The position numbers were made by a program, and so were the translations under genes. The notes below the pieces were generated by a model. That model made no database searches. It saw nothing but the letters and a program-made list of their open reading frames with translations, and was not told the DNA's origin. A stretch of 64,000 bases of DNA from NCBI RefSeq assembly GCF_025024155.1, contig NW_026251760.1:186001-250000 (forward strand), written 5' to 3'. Numbering within the stretch: the stretch's first letter is position 1; each line of letters opens with the position of its first letter. Origin of the DNA: Gamsiella multidivaricata. Its lineage: Eukaryota > Mortierellomycota > Mortierellomycetes > Mortierellales > Mortierellaceae. Of this stretch, positions 44,390 to 56,441 are shown piece by piece.

Positions 44390-45856
44390 GAGGAAAAGCT
44401 TGGCCTTTGATGAAAACTGTCCAAGACCCACCCCGATCACAACCCTGTTGGCTTCAACCCTCTGCCTACCGATGGACCACCCAGCCAACTTGAGCAAGTG
44501 GTCCGTAATGATAGTAAATGCGGCATCCCTGGCCTTTCTGCCATCCCACTGGTGCTTTCGAAAGCGCATGTTGTTGTTGCTGTAAAAGCTATCGAGTCAC
44601 TCCTGAACTTTTTCAAGCTCCATAAAAGTATCTATATAGCTAGAGACACCACTGCGGAGAGGGGGCAGATCGCTCTCGATGTCACTGGTTGACTTTGTTT
44701 CATTAGGAGGCATTATTCCTTTCTACTCTTCGATCTAGCATTTGAGCTTGAAAGTTGGCTGGTAAATGCCTTTCTGCTTCACAGCCAGATTGTAGTAAGT
44801 AGTTGGGCCGGTGGCGGAGATAGCGCCATCGGGTGGCTCTCCCATAAGGGTGTCACTATCTCGGTCGTGGCTAGTCTTCTTAAGCGACAATGCGCTCACA
44901 CCGACTACACATGCTTGGCCGAGGTCGAGACCTAGGGTCTTGATTCGCTCTGGTCTATATCCTCAAAGAGCTGCGATATCCTTTTAGGTCTTGACAAAGT
45001 TTAAGACTTTGGCCAGGTAGTAGTTTGCGCTGCCGACAGTGAAGGTGATTCGAGAGGGCAAGATGTCTTGTGGGAGTCGCCTGTATGTGACCGACTGGAG
45101 TTCCTTCAACTTGAGATTCAACAGATGAAGGCGGAACCCGCCGGTTCGAACAGAGCCGCATAGAACATAGTCGCATTTCTTGTAAGAGTTAACGTCGAGG
45201 GTATCCAGGATATCCTGTTGAATGAGTTCCAGACGTTGTCGGATCTCTTCCAAGGGCATCAATGTCACCGCAACCTTGTGTCTCCTGCGAACTTTGCGTG
45301 GCCCTGTCACACCTCCTTCGACATCCAAATACAAACTTTTGATAAGGAACCCCAGTTCTCTGTTCAAGATCCAATTGACTACATCCGCCTGCACGGAATT
45401 GTTAATGAGGTAGAGTCTTGCCAGCGCCTGAAGTTAGAGCCTGAGGAGCTCATTCTGCCAAAAGATGTAGATTACTTCGTTCACTGAAAAGGATATAAAT
45501 TGCTTTTCCACGGATGTTAGAGAAACTAGCTTGCGGGGGTTCTTGCCGATCTGGTTCAGGAGAAGGATGAACTTTTCGATTGCGGACACACCACTGCGAA
45601 TGTGTCGTTTTATAAGAGTCCCTTCTCCTTTTGCGGTTTGAGCTGTTTTGGGGAGGCTGTTGCTGTTAGGTCATATTCTTTTGAATAGCTCTCGATTCAA
45701 CTCATGAATATGACAGCGGCGACTCAGTCAGCTCCTTACCTTTTCATAGAGCTCCAAGCTACCTCTATTGTAGTTCCGCCTAAGCTCTATTGATAGCTGT
45801 AACATAGCAGCTCGCAGCGCCAGCATTCCTGGATATGCACTTCTCGTCTTTATCTC
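44390..45856 (-). pseudogene. TnpB/Fanzor-like RuvC nuclease relic, truncated
   Basis: One minus-strand frame runs about 1.2 kb with six in-frame stops (45434, 44984, 44963, 44735, 44723, 44597) and no indel between them. An N-terminal exon-like piece lies further upstream (MLALRAAMLQLSIELRRNYN). Conserved-looking parts in order: IRSGVSAIEKFILLLNQIGK, KKCDYVLCGSVRTGGFRLHL, ERIKTLGLDLGQACVVGVSA (RuvC-I-like Asp), FRKHQWDGRKARDAAFTII, and NRVVIGVGLGQFSSKAKL. This order fits fungal TnpB/Fanzor-type proteins as I know them. The C-terminal zinc-finger and last RuvC motifs are missing, lost near the junction with the Harbinger-like element, where the frame also shifts. The family call rests on motif memory and is uncertain; the pseudogene call is solid. 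Confidence 0.45.
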
Positions 45857-46281
45857 GACTGTATTTCATTTGTTCAATAAGCCTAAGTTTTGCACTCGAT
45901 CATTGAACTCTTGGATACACTTTCAGACCTTGATTTTTTCCTGTAGATTGCCTGAGTAGAGGTATCGCAGTAACATGAAAAGGAGCGGCTACTAAGGGCG
46001 GCCCTTGCCTTCCACGCCATCGTCATCCTGCTGTTGCTGCTCCTCCTCGCAACTCTTGGAAGTTTTATTCTCGATTGAGTCCTGCGGGGGAAGCGCTAGG
46101 CGCGCCTTAGAAAGCACATAGACTGTTGCTATTACAACCAATTCATGGGAGCTATATCAGCATCCCTGTTTATCGTTTCCACATTTTATTATTATGGAGG
46201 ATTGACTATCAAGGGTAACAGAACTGTAGACAAATTGTAGAGAAAGAGAGAAAGAACTCTGGCATGGTTGCGCAATGCCGT
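45857..46281. other. Intergenic region at the edge of the mobile-element island
   Basis: No gene was seen. The right-hand part is the 3' flank of the alpha-COP gene. Confidence 0.4.
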
Positions 46282-49200
46282 CTAAGGAAGGACCACCATG
46301 CCTGTGCCTGTGCCGCCGACCTGCGAGATGTCGCAGATTGTGCAGAGGTTGCCCTGGAACTCTGGCTTGAAGTGGCCGCGACAGTACGGGCACTGCACGC
46401 TGGGCGACCCGCGGTAGATGGGCGTGTACGAGATGCCGCACACAACAAACGAGTTGTACTATATCATGAGCAAAAAACGAAACCGGGATCATGCAGTGGT
46501 TAGCACAAGGAAACGAAAGAGCTCCATTCCATTGCCTTGAAAAAGGCACCGCCATCCGCATATTCTTCCTGACTTGTATATGTTACCTGGTCGTAGTCCA
46601 GCTGGATCTCGTCCCGTGGGTTGCGCTCAGCAACTTGCTGGATCTGCCGTGCTAGCGTCGCTGCCTGCCCAGGAGGAGCCAGCTCCAACAGGCGACGTGC
46701 AAACGTCTGTGCAGACTGCAGGTTCTTGTGCTTGTAACAGGCCGTCATGGCCGTGCGTAAGCTAATGATCATGTGCCTAGGCTGGAGCTGGACCCCTGTG
46801 AAGTACGCCGCGAGCTCCAGCATCCTCTTGACGCCTGCCGCCGACCCATCGTTCTGCACCTCACGGCGACTCAGCTCAATGCTCAGTCCGAGGATGTATT
46901 CACGGCAGACACCCACCAATTGAAGCACCTATGTGGAACAAACGGGGCACACAAAACAACCAGCACGTCGCCTATTAGTTTCTTAATCGCTCATACCTGC
47001 AACACATCATGCCCTCGTGCGTCCTTTATAGATCCCTGCCATACCTCCTCTGCCTCTGATGCTTGGGTGACCACTGTCAACAGCAGCGAATGCAGGATTC
47101 CTCTGAACAATGTGCACGCCTCTGTAAGCTTGTTCGATGTCGTCGCCTTGTATGCGTCCTGCAGCTCCTTGCTGATCAGCGACTGGAAACTCTTGACCAG
47201 CACAGGCAGTGCCTTTCTCTGGTCGGTCTCTGCAGGGTTGCGCCGCACTGGCAGCATGATCGAGGGCATCCCTTCGTTTCCTGTGACGATCGCACGGCTG
47301 GCTTGGAAGATGGACAGGAAGTGGTCCTTCAGCGGCTCAAAGTTGACAGCACCAACCTGGCGGTTCAGCAGCTGGTGACATACGCGACAAGAAAAGAAGA
47401 AAGAAGAAGGAAGGAAGAAAGAGGAAAGAAAGAAGAAAGAAGAAAGAAGAAAGAAGAAAGAAGAAAGAAGAAAGAAAAAAGAAGAAAGGGATCAGCTGGG
47501 AGCCATCAAACATGGCCGCATTAGCTTTCATATAGCAACGCTTCCCATCACCGTACCTGCATCGCTGACTCAAACGCGCCTGCTGCGACATGATCCGCAG
47601 CCAAGGGCGAGTTCTGGCACCAGATCTCAGCCTCACTCTGGCCTGCAACTGGAATCGTCAGCCCGCTGTCCTCTGCAACAATCGCCCCTGTCTCTGCATG
47701 GAGCTCTGCTGCAAGGTCTGCGTCCAGATCCCATCCACCATCGCCGTCCATGTCCAGTCCATCGTTGGCCATAGGAGCCAGTGAAGTTCCGTTATGACCC
47801 GCCGATGGGACACTGAACTCGTCATCCATGCCCCACTGATCCGCCTGAGCCTCGGGCTCCGATGCAGCGATCGGCTCTGGCGCTGCAACCCCCTCCATGT
47901 CTCCAGAGAAAACGCTCTCAAAGTAGCTGCGCGAGACCGCTAGCTGGGGCCAGTTCGAGTCGTGCACTTGCATCAAAGGTCTCGGCGGCACCAGCAGCGT
48001 GCCCTGGCTAGGCAGATCTGCAACGTCCTCAGGGGTAAGTCCAGCACTCTCGAGGATCTCGTCTGCAATCTCGTCCATGCCATGTGTCCTTGCAGTCAGA
48101 TATGCCAACGGTGCTAGTCATAGGCACAACACAGATGTCGAACAGTACGAAATAAACAGCTGTCAGTCTTTGCCCATAGCCTTCCCAGTCACTCCTGTTC
48201 AGAAGAGCAAAAATGAAAATAAAAAATACAGAATACATGGCATGCCAGGCAACCACCGAAGCACTGCCCATTAGCTGCTCGCAAACCCATGACTCACCTT
48301 GACCAACCTCCCGCAAAAGACGGACGCGCTCCTCCACATTGCCCAGGAAAAGCGAGTTGTGGAACCGCGACATGGCATCGCCTCGCTTCTCTGCAATCAT
48401 CAACATCCTGGACAGGTTGTTGGCACTGCCCGTCGCCAAGTAGAGGAACGAGAGCCGGTCAAAGTTCCTGACTCTTTGGTAGCACAGCTCCACAATCTGG
48501 TGGTTGCCCTGACGGAGCGCCTCCTGTGCTAGCTTGTTCCAGTACTCGTCCTTGTTCATCGCCTTGGCAGTCTCCAGTCCGACCTCCAGGTTGCCACACT
48601 CCAGCGCAAGCTCGAACCGCGTCTTGTCTTCACGCACAAAGTGGAGTGCAATCTCAGGGTATCCCTTCTTCTGCAAGTACGCAATAATCGACTGTCCCAC
48701 CAGGTTGGAGTTACGAATGATCTGCAGAACCTCGTCATAGTTGCGCTTCGTCAGCGCCAGCTTGAACCGGTACTCGGTCGGGTCGATCGCAATCGTGCGC
48801 GTCTTGCCGTCCCGATCCAGACAGTACACATTCTTGCCTCGGATCCGTGTCAGGTAGATGGGCTGGTCAAGGGTGCGGATGATGCCATTGTCCCTAGAAA
48901 GAAATTAAGCACACAAATGAACAGTGTCAGCTAGTCTCACACATGGATTCGCATTTCATGGCCCACCCGTAATCCATAGCAGCGCCGCCAACCTACCCCT
49001 GAGGAAGTGCGTATTTGATGTGGTTCAGCGTCGAGTAGATCAGGATCCCGCTCTCGTCCCACGCCGCGCTCTTGATGCGGATCGTCTCGTGGATAAGACA
49101 CGTCTGCTCCAGCGACTTGGTGGCAATCGTGATCGTGTGCTTGCTGAGAAGCGCAACATAGGCCATGTCCGCCGACCACACCACATACTTGACCGGGGGC

Positions 49201-51378
49201 GTCGTCACCTCGGAAATGGTCCTGCGCTGCTGGATATCGTACAGGATCACAGAGGTAGGCGTGCTGAGCAAGAGCTGTCCCGTGCCCGCATAAAAGATCT
49301 CGTTCACCACATTCGGGGTCTTGAACGACTTGGTGCTGTTGTTCTGCAGATCTCGGATCGTGATTGTCTGGTTCGCCTTCTCCAGCACTGCAAAGCGGTT
49401 GCGCGCAATAAAGATCGCCGAATTGCCTGAGCCACGCTTGCCGTCGCCCGTAGGCTCCCGAGCATCGCCCCCAATCTCCTTGGGAAGACTGTACAGCTCA
49501 TACGTGCCTCCATCAGCCGTCGACGTGACCAACACCGCGCGTTCTGCCGGGTTGTACGACAGCGCCCTCGGCTGCACAAATTGCGATCCTGTCCTGCGCA
49601 CAGAGAGAACAGCCGTGTCCTGAGAGTTGGAATAGTCGTGCACGCGGAGGTACTTGTCCTTGATGTAGTACAGGCTGTTCTGGTGCACAGCATACGCTGG
49701 CCGCTCTCTCTCCAATTTGAACACAATCAGCCCATTGTCGTGACCTGGGCATAGCGTTTCAGCACAAGAACACACCAAGACAGTTAGGACCCAGTCACTC
49801 CATCCCACGTGCATGCGAATACCTATCATGCACAACAACATGCAGTCTGATCAGCGCCGATATACATACCGGCTGCAAACAAGTTAAGCTCAGGATGGGC
49901 CGTCAGCGCCCAGAATCGGTCGTGCTCGCGTCGGAAGGTCTGAACCGCTGTGCGCTTGGACATGTCCCACACCCGGATGCACTTGTCCTCGGCAACAGAA
50001 ATAATGAGCTCCTGCCGGTGATGGAAGATCGCGCACGATACGTTGTTTGTATGGCCTCTGCAGGTGTCAACCTCCCAAGCCTTGGTTTCTACAGAGATTC
50101 AGGCCGATTAGCAGAGGCAAGAGCAAACGTCCGTATTAACATGTGCATGTGCATCATCTCCTGTCGTTGCTGGAGAAAGAAGAAAGAAGGAAAGGGAGGA
50201 GCAGGAAAGCACCCTTGCACATCGCCATTAATTGCCATCAATTACCATTCATCCTCCACAGCTTGACTTGGCGATCGTCGCCGGCAGACACAATCAGCGG
50301 CAGGGTAGGGTGGAATGTCGCCCAGTTGACGCTGCGGTCGTGGCCCTCGAGAACGTACTTTACAATAGCATCCGTGCTTCCAAAGATGTCCGCCTGCTGT
50401 GAGGCACGATGCGCGCTCTCGTCGTACGCAACCGTCCCTGGCGCCGCGTTCTTCTTTCGCAGTCCTGTTAGAGTCGTGGCAACAAAGAGGCAGAGTAACA
50501 AACGACGTGTTAGAACGAGAATGGCAACAGCCGTTATAGCAGCAACTATTCCCACATAGTCATCCAGCGATATTGGCGCCTATTGTCAATAATCCCCCAT
50601 CCTCTCTCCCCCCTCCCTTCCGCTTATCACCCTTTATCGCCTCCACATAACCGCTTGCAAGACTTGCCTGAGATGTCCCAGACACGCACGGTCTGGTCCA
50701 GCGACGCCGACACAATAAGATCCTCCTTGGGGTGGAACTGCGCGCTCATCACATAGTGGTTGTGTCCGGTCAGGATGGCGATGCAGTTGCGCGACTGCCA
50801 GTTCCAGATGCGGATCGTCTGGTCGTCTGAGCAACTCAGGATCCAGGGGTATTCGTGGTGGAAGTACACGGTGCGGACATAGTCCAGATGGCCCGTCAAC
50901 GTAAACTGGCAGCGACGCGTCTTGTAGTTCCACACCTTGATCTTGTAGTCGTCTCCTGCCGATACAAACAGTGGCTGCGACGGATGGAACGCGATTCCTC
51001 GGACGGGACCTGACAAAACAAGCGGCACAAACAGAGGAGCGATCAGAAAGAGCACCATGTCGGTCATCTGCACCCGGCCACCATCTCTAGCTTCCATGTG
51101 CTGCACATACCATCGTGTTCATCAAAGCGCTCCAAGAGGGTGCCCATCCTGTAGTCCCACAGCTGGATCGAGCCGTTGTGGAGGGCTGCAAGGATCCATG
51201 GTCGCTTTGGATGAAAGGCCACGCCCTTGACGCGATTGCTTTTGGACTCGAACTATCATCGGAGTCGTTGTGTCCAGGATGTTAGTACAGGCATTGCCAA
51301 GTGATGGCATGGGTTCGTCTTGAAGCGACCCGCAGCGAAGAACCAGACAGCGAGCGATACCTTTGTGAGCATCTGCAT
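46282..51378 (-). CDS. COPA: Coatomer subunit alpha (alpha-COP)
   Basis: Eleven exons (51361-51378, 51111-51252, 50668-51009, 50246-50464, 49870-50088, 48997-49744, 48298-48893, 47557-48113, 46997-47371, 46587-46928, 46282-46458) give 1,244 residues in frame, close to the usual 1,200-1,230. An N-terminal WD40 propeller ([52 protein letters not shown] and so on) is followed by a second propeller, an alpha-solenoid ([34 protein letters not shown]) and the C-terminal domain that binds epsilon-COP, ending with the Cys pairs CPYC and CTIC. The protein is part of the COPI coat and its propeller reads KKxx retrieval signals on Golgi-to-ER cargo. The intron after exon 3 has a GC donor (CAG|GCAAGT); the others are GT-AG. 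Confidence 0.96.
47388..47490 (+). repeat. GAA/GAAA-rich simple repeat inside an alpha-COP intron
   Basis: A run of GAAAGAAGAAA-type units within the intron between exons 8 and 9 of the alpha-COP gene. On the transcript strand it is a long polypyrimidine tract just upstream of the 3' splice site. Confidence 0.85.
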
Positions 51379-51726
51379 CGTGAAAAAGATGAACTAGCGG
51401 TGGACGTGGTAAAGATGGTTCGCACACTCACTCGCTGCAGTCTCAGTTCCTGGTTGCGAGGCCAATGAAAAGAAAGATGCAAGAGGGGATGAGTATTGAG
51501 GTTTGAAGGTATTCAGTCGATGAAAAATAAAGTGATGAGAAATGGAAGAAAGGACAGGTTTTTCGCGCCCTAGACTTTTCTGTACACACTCTAAACGTTC
51601 ACTCAAGCAAGCAATTGGCTGTGCGAGACGTAGATGGTTCTAAGAACGTGGTAAAACACTTCTCTTTTATTACTTGCGCATCGTCTACTTGATATGAGCT
51701 AGGTCCCTCGGATAGAAAAAACATCT
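51379..51726. promoter_or_regulatory. Alpha-COP promoter and rps29 copy A 3' region
   Basis: A 348-bp gap between the alpha-COP start and the stop of the upstream minus-strand rps29 gene, transcribed the same way. The alpha-COP promoter should be here. No specific element was recognised. Confidence 0.4.
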
Positions 51727-52346
51727 TTAGCGGGTCTATGAAGACAAAAAACATCGTTAGCCTTGGTGTACCACTTCAATTGCTGAAAATTCAACCAAGG
51801 AGGAAACATTACCTTGGTGAAACCGATGGCGGCAGAGTTCTCACGGAAGCACTGACGGCAAATGTTGAGGCCGTACTTGCGGATCAAGCCAGCGGGGTGA
51901 GTGCAGACACGGCTATTAGGGATGAAGCATTGGTTGAGCGAGCGATTAATCCAATTGATTCAAGGAACTAGGATAGTACTGAGTATCATATAGGCGAACG
52001 GTTTCCATAGAAGTCGTTTTGCTGGCTTCAGGTACTGGTAGCTGTGCCCAAAGGCTGCTTTACTAAGTCCTGGTCTTGCTACAAGCAACCTCCTTGTAGC
52101 AGATATGTGTTCTATGGTCGATAGGGCGATTTCACTCCGACTGCCTTGCCAAAGCCCGGCTCCATTGGGTTTGATCTGTCATTCGTGATGTAGTCCGATC
52201 GTGCTGTCTTATTGACGCAACCTTGCTTTCTAGTTTCTCTGTCTTTCGCCATTGCCTTCATGGAGCAAAGCTTCAACCGCTTACCACTCGCGGGAGCCCT
52301 TGCCATAGCCACGGGGGTGGGAGTTCCAGATGTTACTATGAGCCAT
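51727..52346 (-). CDS. rps29: Ribosomal protein S29 (uS14), copy A
   Basis: Three exons (52285-52346, 51813-51912, 51727-51735) total 171 nt, or 56 residues, exactly the family length. The protein starts [18 protein letters not shown], contains the zinc-binding Cys pairs CRVC (21, 24) and CRQC (39, 42), and ends IGFTKTR; the last exon encodes only TR and the stop. uS14 binds 18S rRNA in the head of the small subunit. Its product is identical to that of copy B at 56998-57726, and the two coding sequences differ only at synonymous sites. The introns are 372 and 77 bp and differ from copy B. The first-exon and second-exon ends are canonical. Confidence 0.92.
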
Positions 52347-52666
52347 GATGATCGATCCGAAAAGTTGAAGCAAAAAAACATTCCTGTGATTCCAAGAACA
52401 AGTACCTCAAAAACGAGATTGTCACGTGCGGTAGGTCATTTTCAAAATTGACGCGATTTTCTGTGGCCCAAGATTTAGACGCACTGGTCCGAGGGTTAAC
52501 GACGACTTTAAGAACAGAAAACGCTACTCATCCATAATATTCTTACGAAGGACTGACAAGATCAGATTGAAAGACATAGTCATAAAGTGTCGTTAAATAG
52601 AAATACAAGTTTTATTATCCATATATATGATGAGGTAATCAACCGTGATCGGGCCGAGAAGATTTT
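52347..52666. other. Intergenic region between topoisomerase III and rps29 copy A
   Basis: A 320-bp gap with the 3' flank of the topoisomerase gene and the promoter of rps29 copy A. No specific element was recognised. Confidence 0.4.
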
Positions 52667-55600
52667 CTAGATCGGACGCGCCTTCTTGCTCACCCGTACA
52701 GCCGCAATTCCGCTACGTGAAGTCGTAGCTTTCTTGGAAGTGCCCTTGGCCCTTGTCTTTGTAGAGGTACCGCGCTGTTTCTCGGCCGGTGCAGTGCACG
52801 CGTTTGCGAAATGGCCCATCTAGACAAGCATGACACATAATAATAATATTAGGAAAACGTCAGGTATAGCAAAAGGGCAACTGGATACTTTCATCGTAAC
52901 AGCAGGACGTGCATATGTGCATCTGGTGCCATGCATTCACCTTTTGGCATTTGAAGCACGTTTTATCCGCTTGAAAAGAGGAACCGCCGTGCTGCTGTTG
53001 CTGCCCCGCTGCTTGGCCTGAGTTCAACTCGTCATCCCACTTAAAAAAATCGCAGCCTCTCTGCTTGCTGCAGCGCCAAAACACTCGCCCGTTGTTCTTC
53101 GATGACTTCAGCTCCATGGCTACCAGCCCGCAGAGACACCTGGGCTTTGTCTCTGGTGCATTTCCTGTCTGCAGATTTTGAATGAACGCCTCCATGACAG
53201 CCTGTAAAATCCACATGATAAGAGTGAGATAAACCCAGAGTGGACGACAGCATAATGTTAGTTTACGCATTCAGGCCTTCAATCAAGTCTAACTAAGGCT
53301 ACATAGCCCTGTAGCCATAAGTGTAAAAATATATATAAAAGCCTTACTTCGTTGGCACGCTGCGGAAATGTCTCAACTGGATGGTGTTGTTGATGATGAT
53401 TTGTCGATCTATGGCTCAATACTCCCGCATCCTCTGCGAAGGCAAAGAATCCACATTGTTGTTCGCGGGGCTTGCTGCATGTGAAAAACAGCCGTCCTTG
53501 GTTCTCGCCTTCTTTGACCACCCTCCTTTCAACAGCAGGAGGGCGACCATCACAATGGCAGATGACCGCAGCAGCGGATCCTGTGGTTGATAGGCCCCTA
53601 GATAATTGATGTGTCTGAAGAAAGGCGGCGCTCGATCCTACATTGCCAGAACTGAAATTGTTGCTAGAGTTGGGACGGACGCTTCCATCCTGGGCCTGGC
53701 CATGCCCATCTCTGGGGTTCCTTGGCGCAGGCTGCCCAGCTGGTCTAGGAGGAGGGGTTGGTTCTCTGCGTCGTCCAAGGTATCGTTCCAAAGACTAAAA
53801 GACCATGCGCAATAAACTGTTAATTTCATCCGTTATTTTTTGACGGGGACAAATAAGTCGCTGTCTTCGTACCTCCAGCAGCACCCGCTGATCCCGGTTG
53901 ACAATGTCAAAGACATTTCGGTACATGTCGATGCTCTCTCTGACGACCCCCTCTTTTGTCTTGTTTCCAGAGCAGATGAGCTTAAGATTGTTCTCGAGCT
54001 AATAGCGGGAAGAAAATAGATCAGGATGTGCTGACAACTCCCGCACTGTCAAAAATGACTTGTCAAGATGCGTCCATTGACTTTACCTCACTTCTTAAAA
54101 AAGGCTTCGACAAACTCTTGTCCAGTCCAATATTATCATAACCTTCGACGAGAGCGATCCCAAGAGTAGATGGCGTAAAAACATATTCTCTGTCGCTCTT
54201 ACTCCGCACAACGTACTCCCGCTTCGTAATTGTCTTGATGTGCTCCGCAATGGTAGCATCCGTGCCTTCAGTCGGTGCAGAAAAACACAGAGGGGAGGTT
54301 AGAACCTGAGTCAATACCGAGTACGGTTCATTTGCTGGAATACATACCAATGCCGTTCTTATCCATCAACGCGATGAGCTGACTCTCCGTCAGCAGTGTA
54401 GGCGGACTGGTTGCACCGGATTTCATTGAAAATTCTTTAGGTATAAACTCTTCGCCTTCAACAAAGTTTGGAAGCACGTTTCCAGTCCACTTGTCGTAGG
54501 GATAAACATCCAAATAATTCCGTTCTTTGATGATCAGCCCTGTCGTCTTAAAGGTCTCCGTGTGAATCCTGACTTCAATGTCCGTCTGGTCGCCTGCTGC
54601 ATCTTCAGCGCAGCAGGCCAGAAATCGACGAGCTATGAACTCGTACACCCGCTTCTCATTACCGTCCAGGCTCTCCGTATGCATAACCGGGTGAATAGGT
54701 GGATGAGCTTGATCATTATTCTTGCCCTTCCTGGGGTTACGATAGCCACCTTCGGTCAGTCGTTGGGCGAATCGACCCCACTGAGTATTGTGCGTCTGTT
54801 TCTCTATCAGCCCCATCAAGTCGTAATTCAAGTCAAACTGGTCCGTTTCCGTCCTTGGATATGAGATCCATCCCTTTGTATAGAGACTTTCTGCTGCCTA
54901 TGTGTTTCCAGCGATTTATAAATACAACGGTACTAAATATCGTCAGCAAAAAACATGACAATGATCGTTCCTTAGAAAGCAAACGACCAAGGCACTTACG
55001 GTCATGACCTCATCGGACGGAATTGAGAGAAATTTGGATCCATTTTTCTGAAGTTCAACGGTAGTGAGCGGCAAGGGCCTGCTATAAGAATAGTTATGTG
55101 TCCCATTAATCGGTGTCAGTAGCACAGCATCACGACGGCCATCAATCAATACTACCATATACAAATTTAGCTTACTATTTCTTAGTAGGAAGGGACTTGA
55201 CTTTTGTCACAAGCGCATTGCGACTGAGATTCTCGAGACAAGCCTCATAGATAATCATGCATGCCAGCTGGTCAAACAGATGTCCGCGTTGCCATGTAAA
55301 AGTTGCATCGACGCCGTCCTTGCTGTGCTTGACCTCCAGTTTCCAAAAGGTTTCGGGTATAAAATTCTCCACTCGTCGGTACTGGTCCACCACAAAGCCC
55401 AGAGTCGGAAACTGGCATGGACCTACGTTTAAATGAAATCCGTTCACGCAGACATTGTTAACTCATTGATAGTACGCACTGCTGACGTTTAGTACCGCAG
55501 CTTGTCTGATCAGAGCACATGCAGCCGACCGAGTTCGCACATACCATAGCTAATCACGCCCTCTGCCAACTCAGGGAAGCGGCCCTGGAGGGTAAGGGTT

Positions 55601-56441
55601 TGAAAGCGTGTGAAAGATGCGCCGATCCTAAGGTCCAGTTCTATCCGTGCATCAACGGCGTCGGCCTGGCGCATATCTAAATGAACAGGGTTTTGCATGG
55701 CTCTATGCACCTCACTAGAAGAGTTTGCTGGCGGCAGCAGCAGTGGTGTCAGCAAAAGATGAGCTGAGGTATACAGCCTTTAGCTGTCATATGAAAGACA
55801 CGATCCGACTTACGCTGGAGTAACGGAGCTAAAGCGTGCTCGGCATATCTTCAACCGGCGATTCTCGCGTTGGCATACGTTGGCGATCTCTGCTCCGATG
55901 TTCTCCCCTTCTCGATCACAATCCGTCCAAATCATAACCTGGTCTGCCAACCGCGATTCCATTGCAAGGTTTCTTTCCACTGAAATCAAATCCTGCGTGA
56001 TGAAAGGGCCAAGAAAGATGAGAGTGTTAGAAGGGCATGATTCCAGTATGATCCCAGCATCCAATTCCAAGATAAGGTACATATACCTTAGACGTCGCCT
56101 TTTCTACTTGGAGCTCAAAAAGCTGGACAGGAGCGCAGCTGCCCCATTTTCTATATTGTGTAGGAAAGTCCGTGCTCATCAAGTGTCCACGCACCGCGGT
56201 CATGACTACGTGAGTCATCGTGTTGTTCGGTAGCCTATACGAAAACTCAAAGTTGCGCGTGTATTGATCGTTCGTTGGCCGCTGTAGAAGATACTGTTAT
56301 TATACGTTCATGATTTGGAAAATAAAAAAAAAAGATACTGCCAATAAATTGTCAACATACCGTAGTGTATTGCCCATTGGACAGAATCGCTGCAAGGGAC
56401 TTTGACATTGCTGGCTTCTCAGCAACGCAGAGAATCCTCAT
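52667..56441 (-). CDS. TOP3: DNA topoisomerase III (type IA) with two GRF zinc fingers and a zinc knuckle
   Basis: Twelve exons from 56361-56441 to 52667-52819 sum to 2,670 nt, or 889 residues, without frame conflict. The start MRILCVAEKPAMSKSL is the classic N-terminus. The TOPRIM acidic cluster is WTDCDREGENIG. The catalytic Tyr lies in KGWISYPRTETDQF. Core segments (RFQTLTLQGRFPELAEG, PCQFPTLGFVVDQYRRVE, LIALMDKNGIGTDATIAEHI) are all present. C-terminal additions are two GRF-type zinc fingers (CHCDGRPPAVERRV...CGFFAFAE and CLCGLVAMELKSSK...CDFFKWDD), then a CCHC knuckle split by an intron (CFKCQK|MGHFANAC) and a basic tail. With a RecQ helicase and Rmi1 it dissolves double Holliday junctions. 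The GRF/knuckle tail resembles the animal alpha form rather than the short yeast enzyme. Confidence 0.95.

Noticed and set aside
43955..44410. Plus-strand open frame over the Harbinger N-terminal region
   Set aside because: It is antisense to the transposase frame, which shows the recognisable family pattern.
48924..49430. Plus-strand open frames across alpha-COP exons
   Set aside because: They are shadows of the alpha-COP coding sequence; the minus-strand frame has the conserved domains and splice sites.
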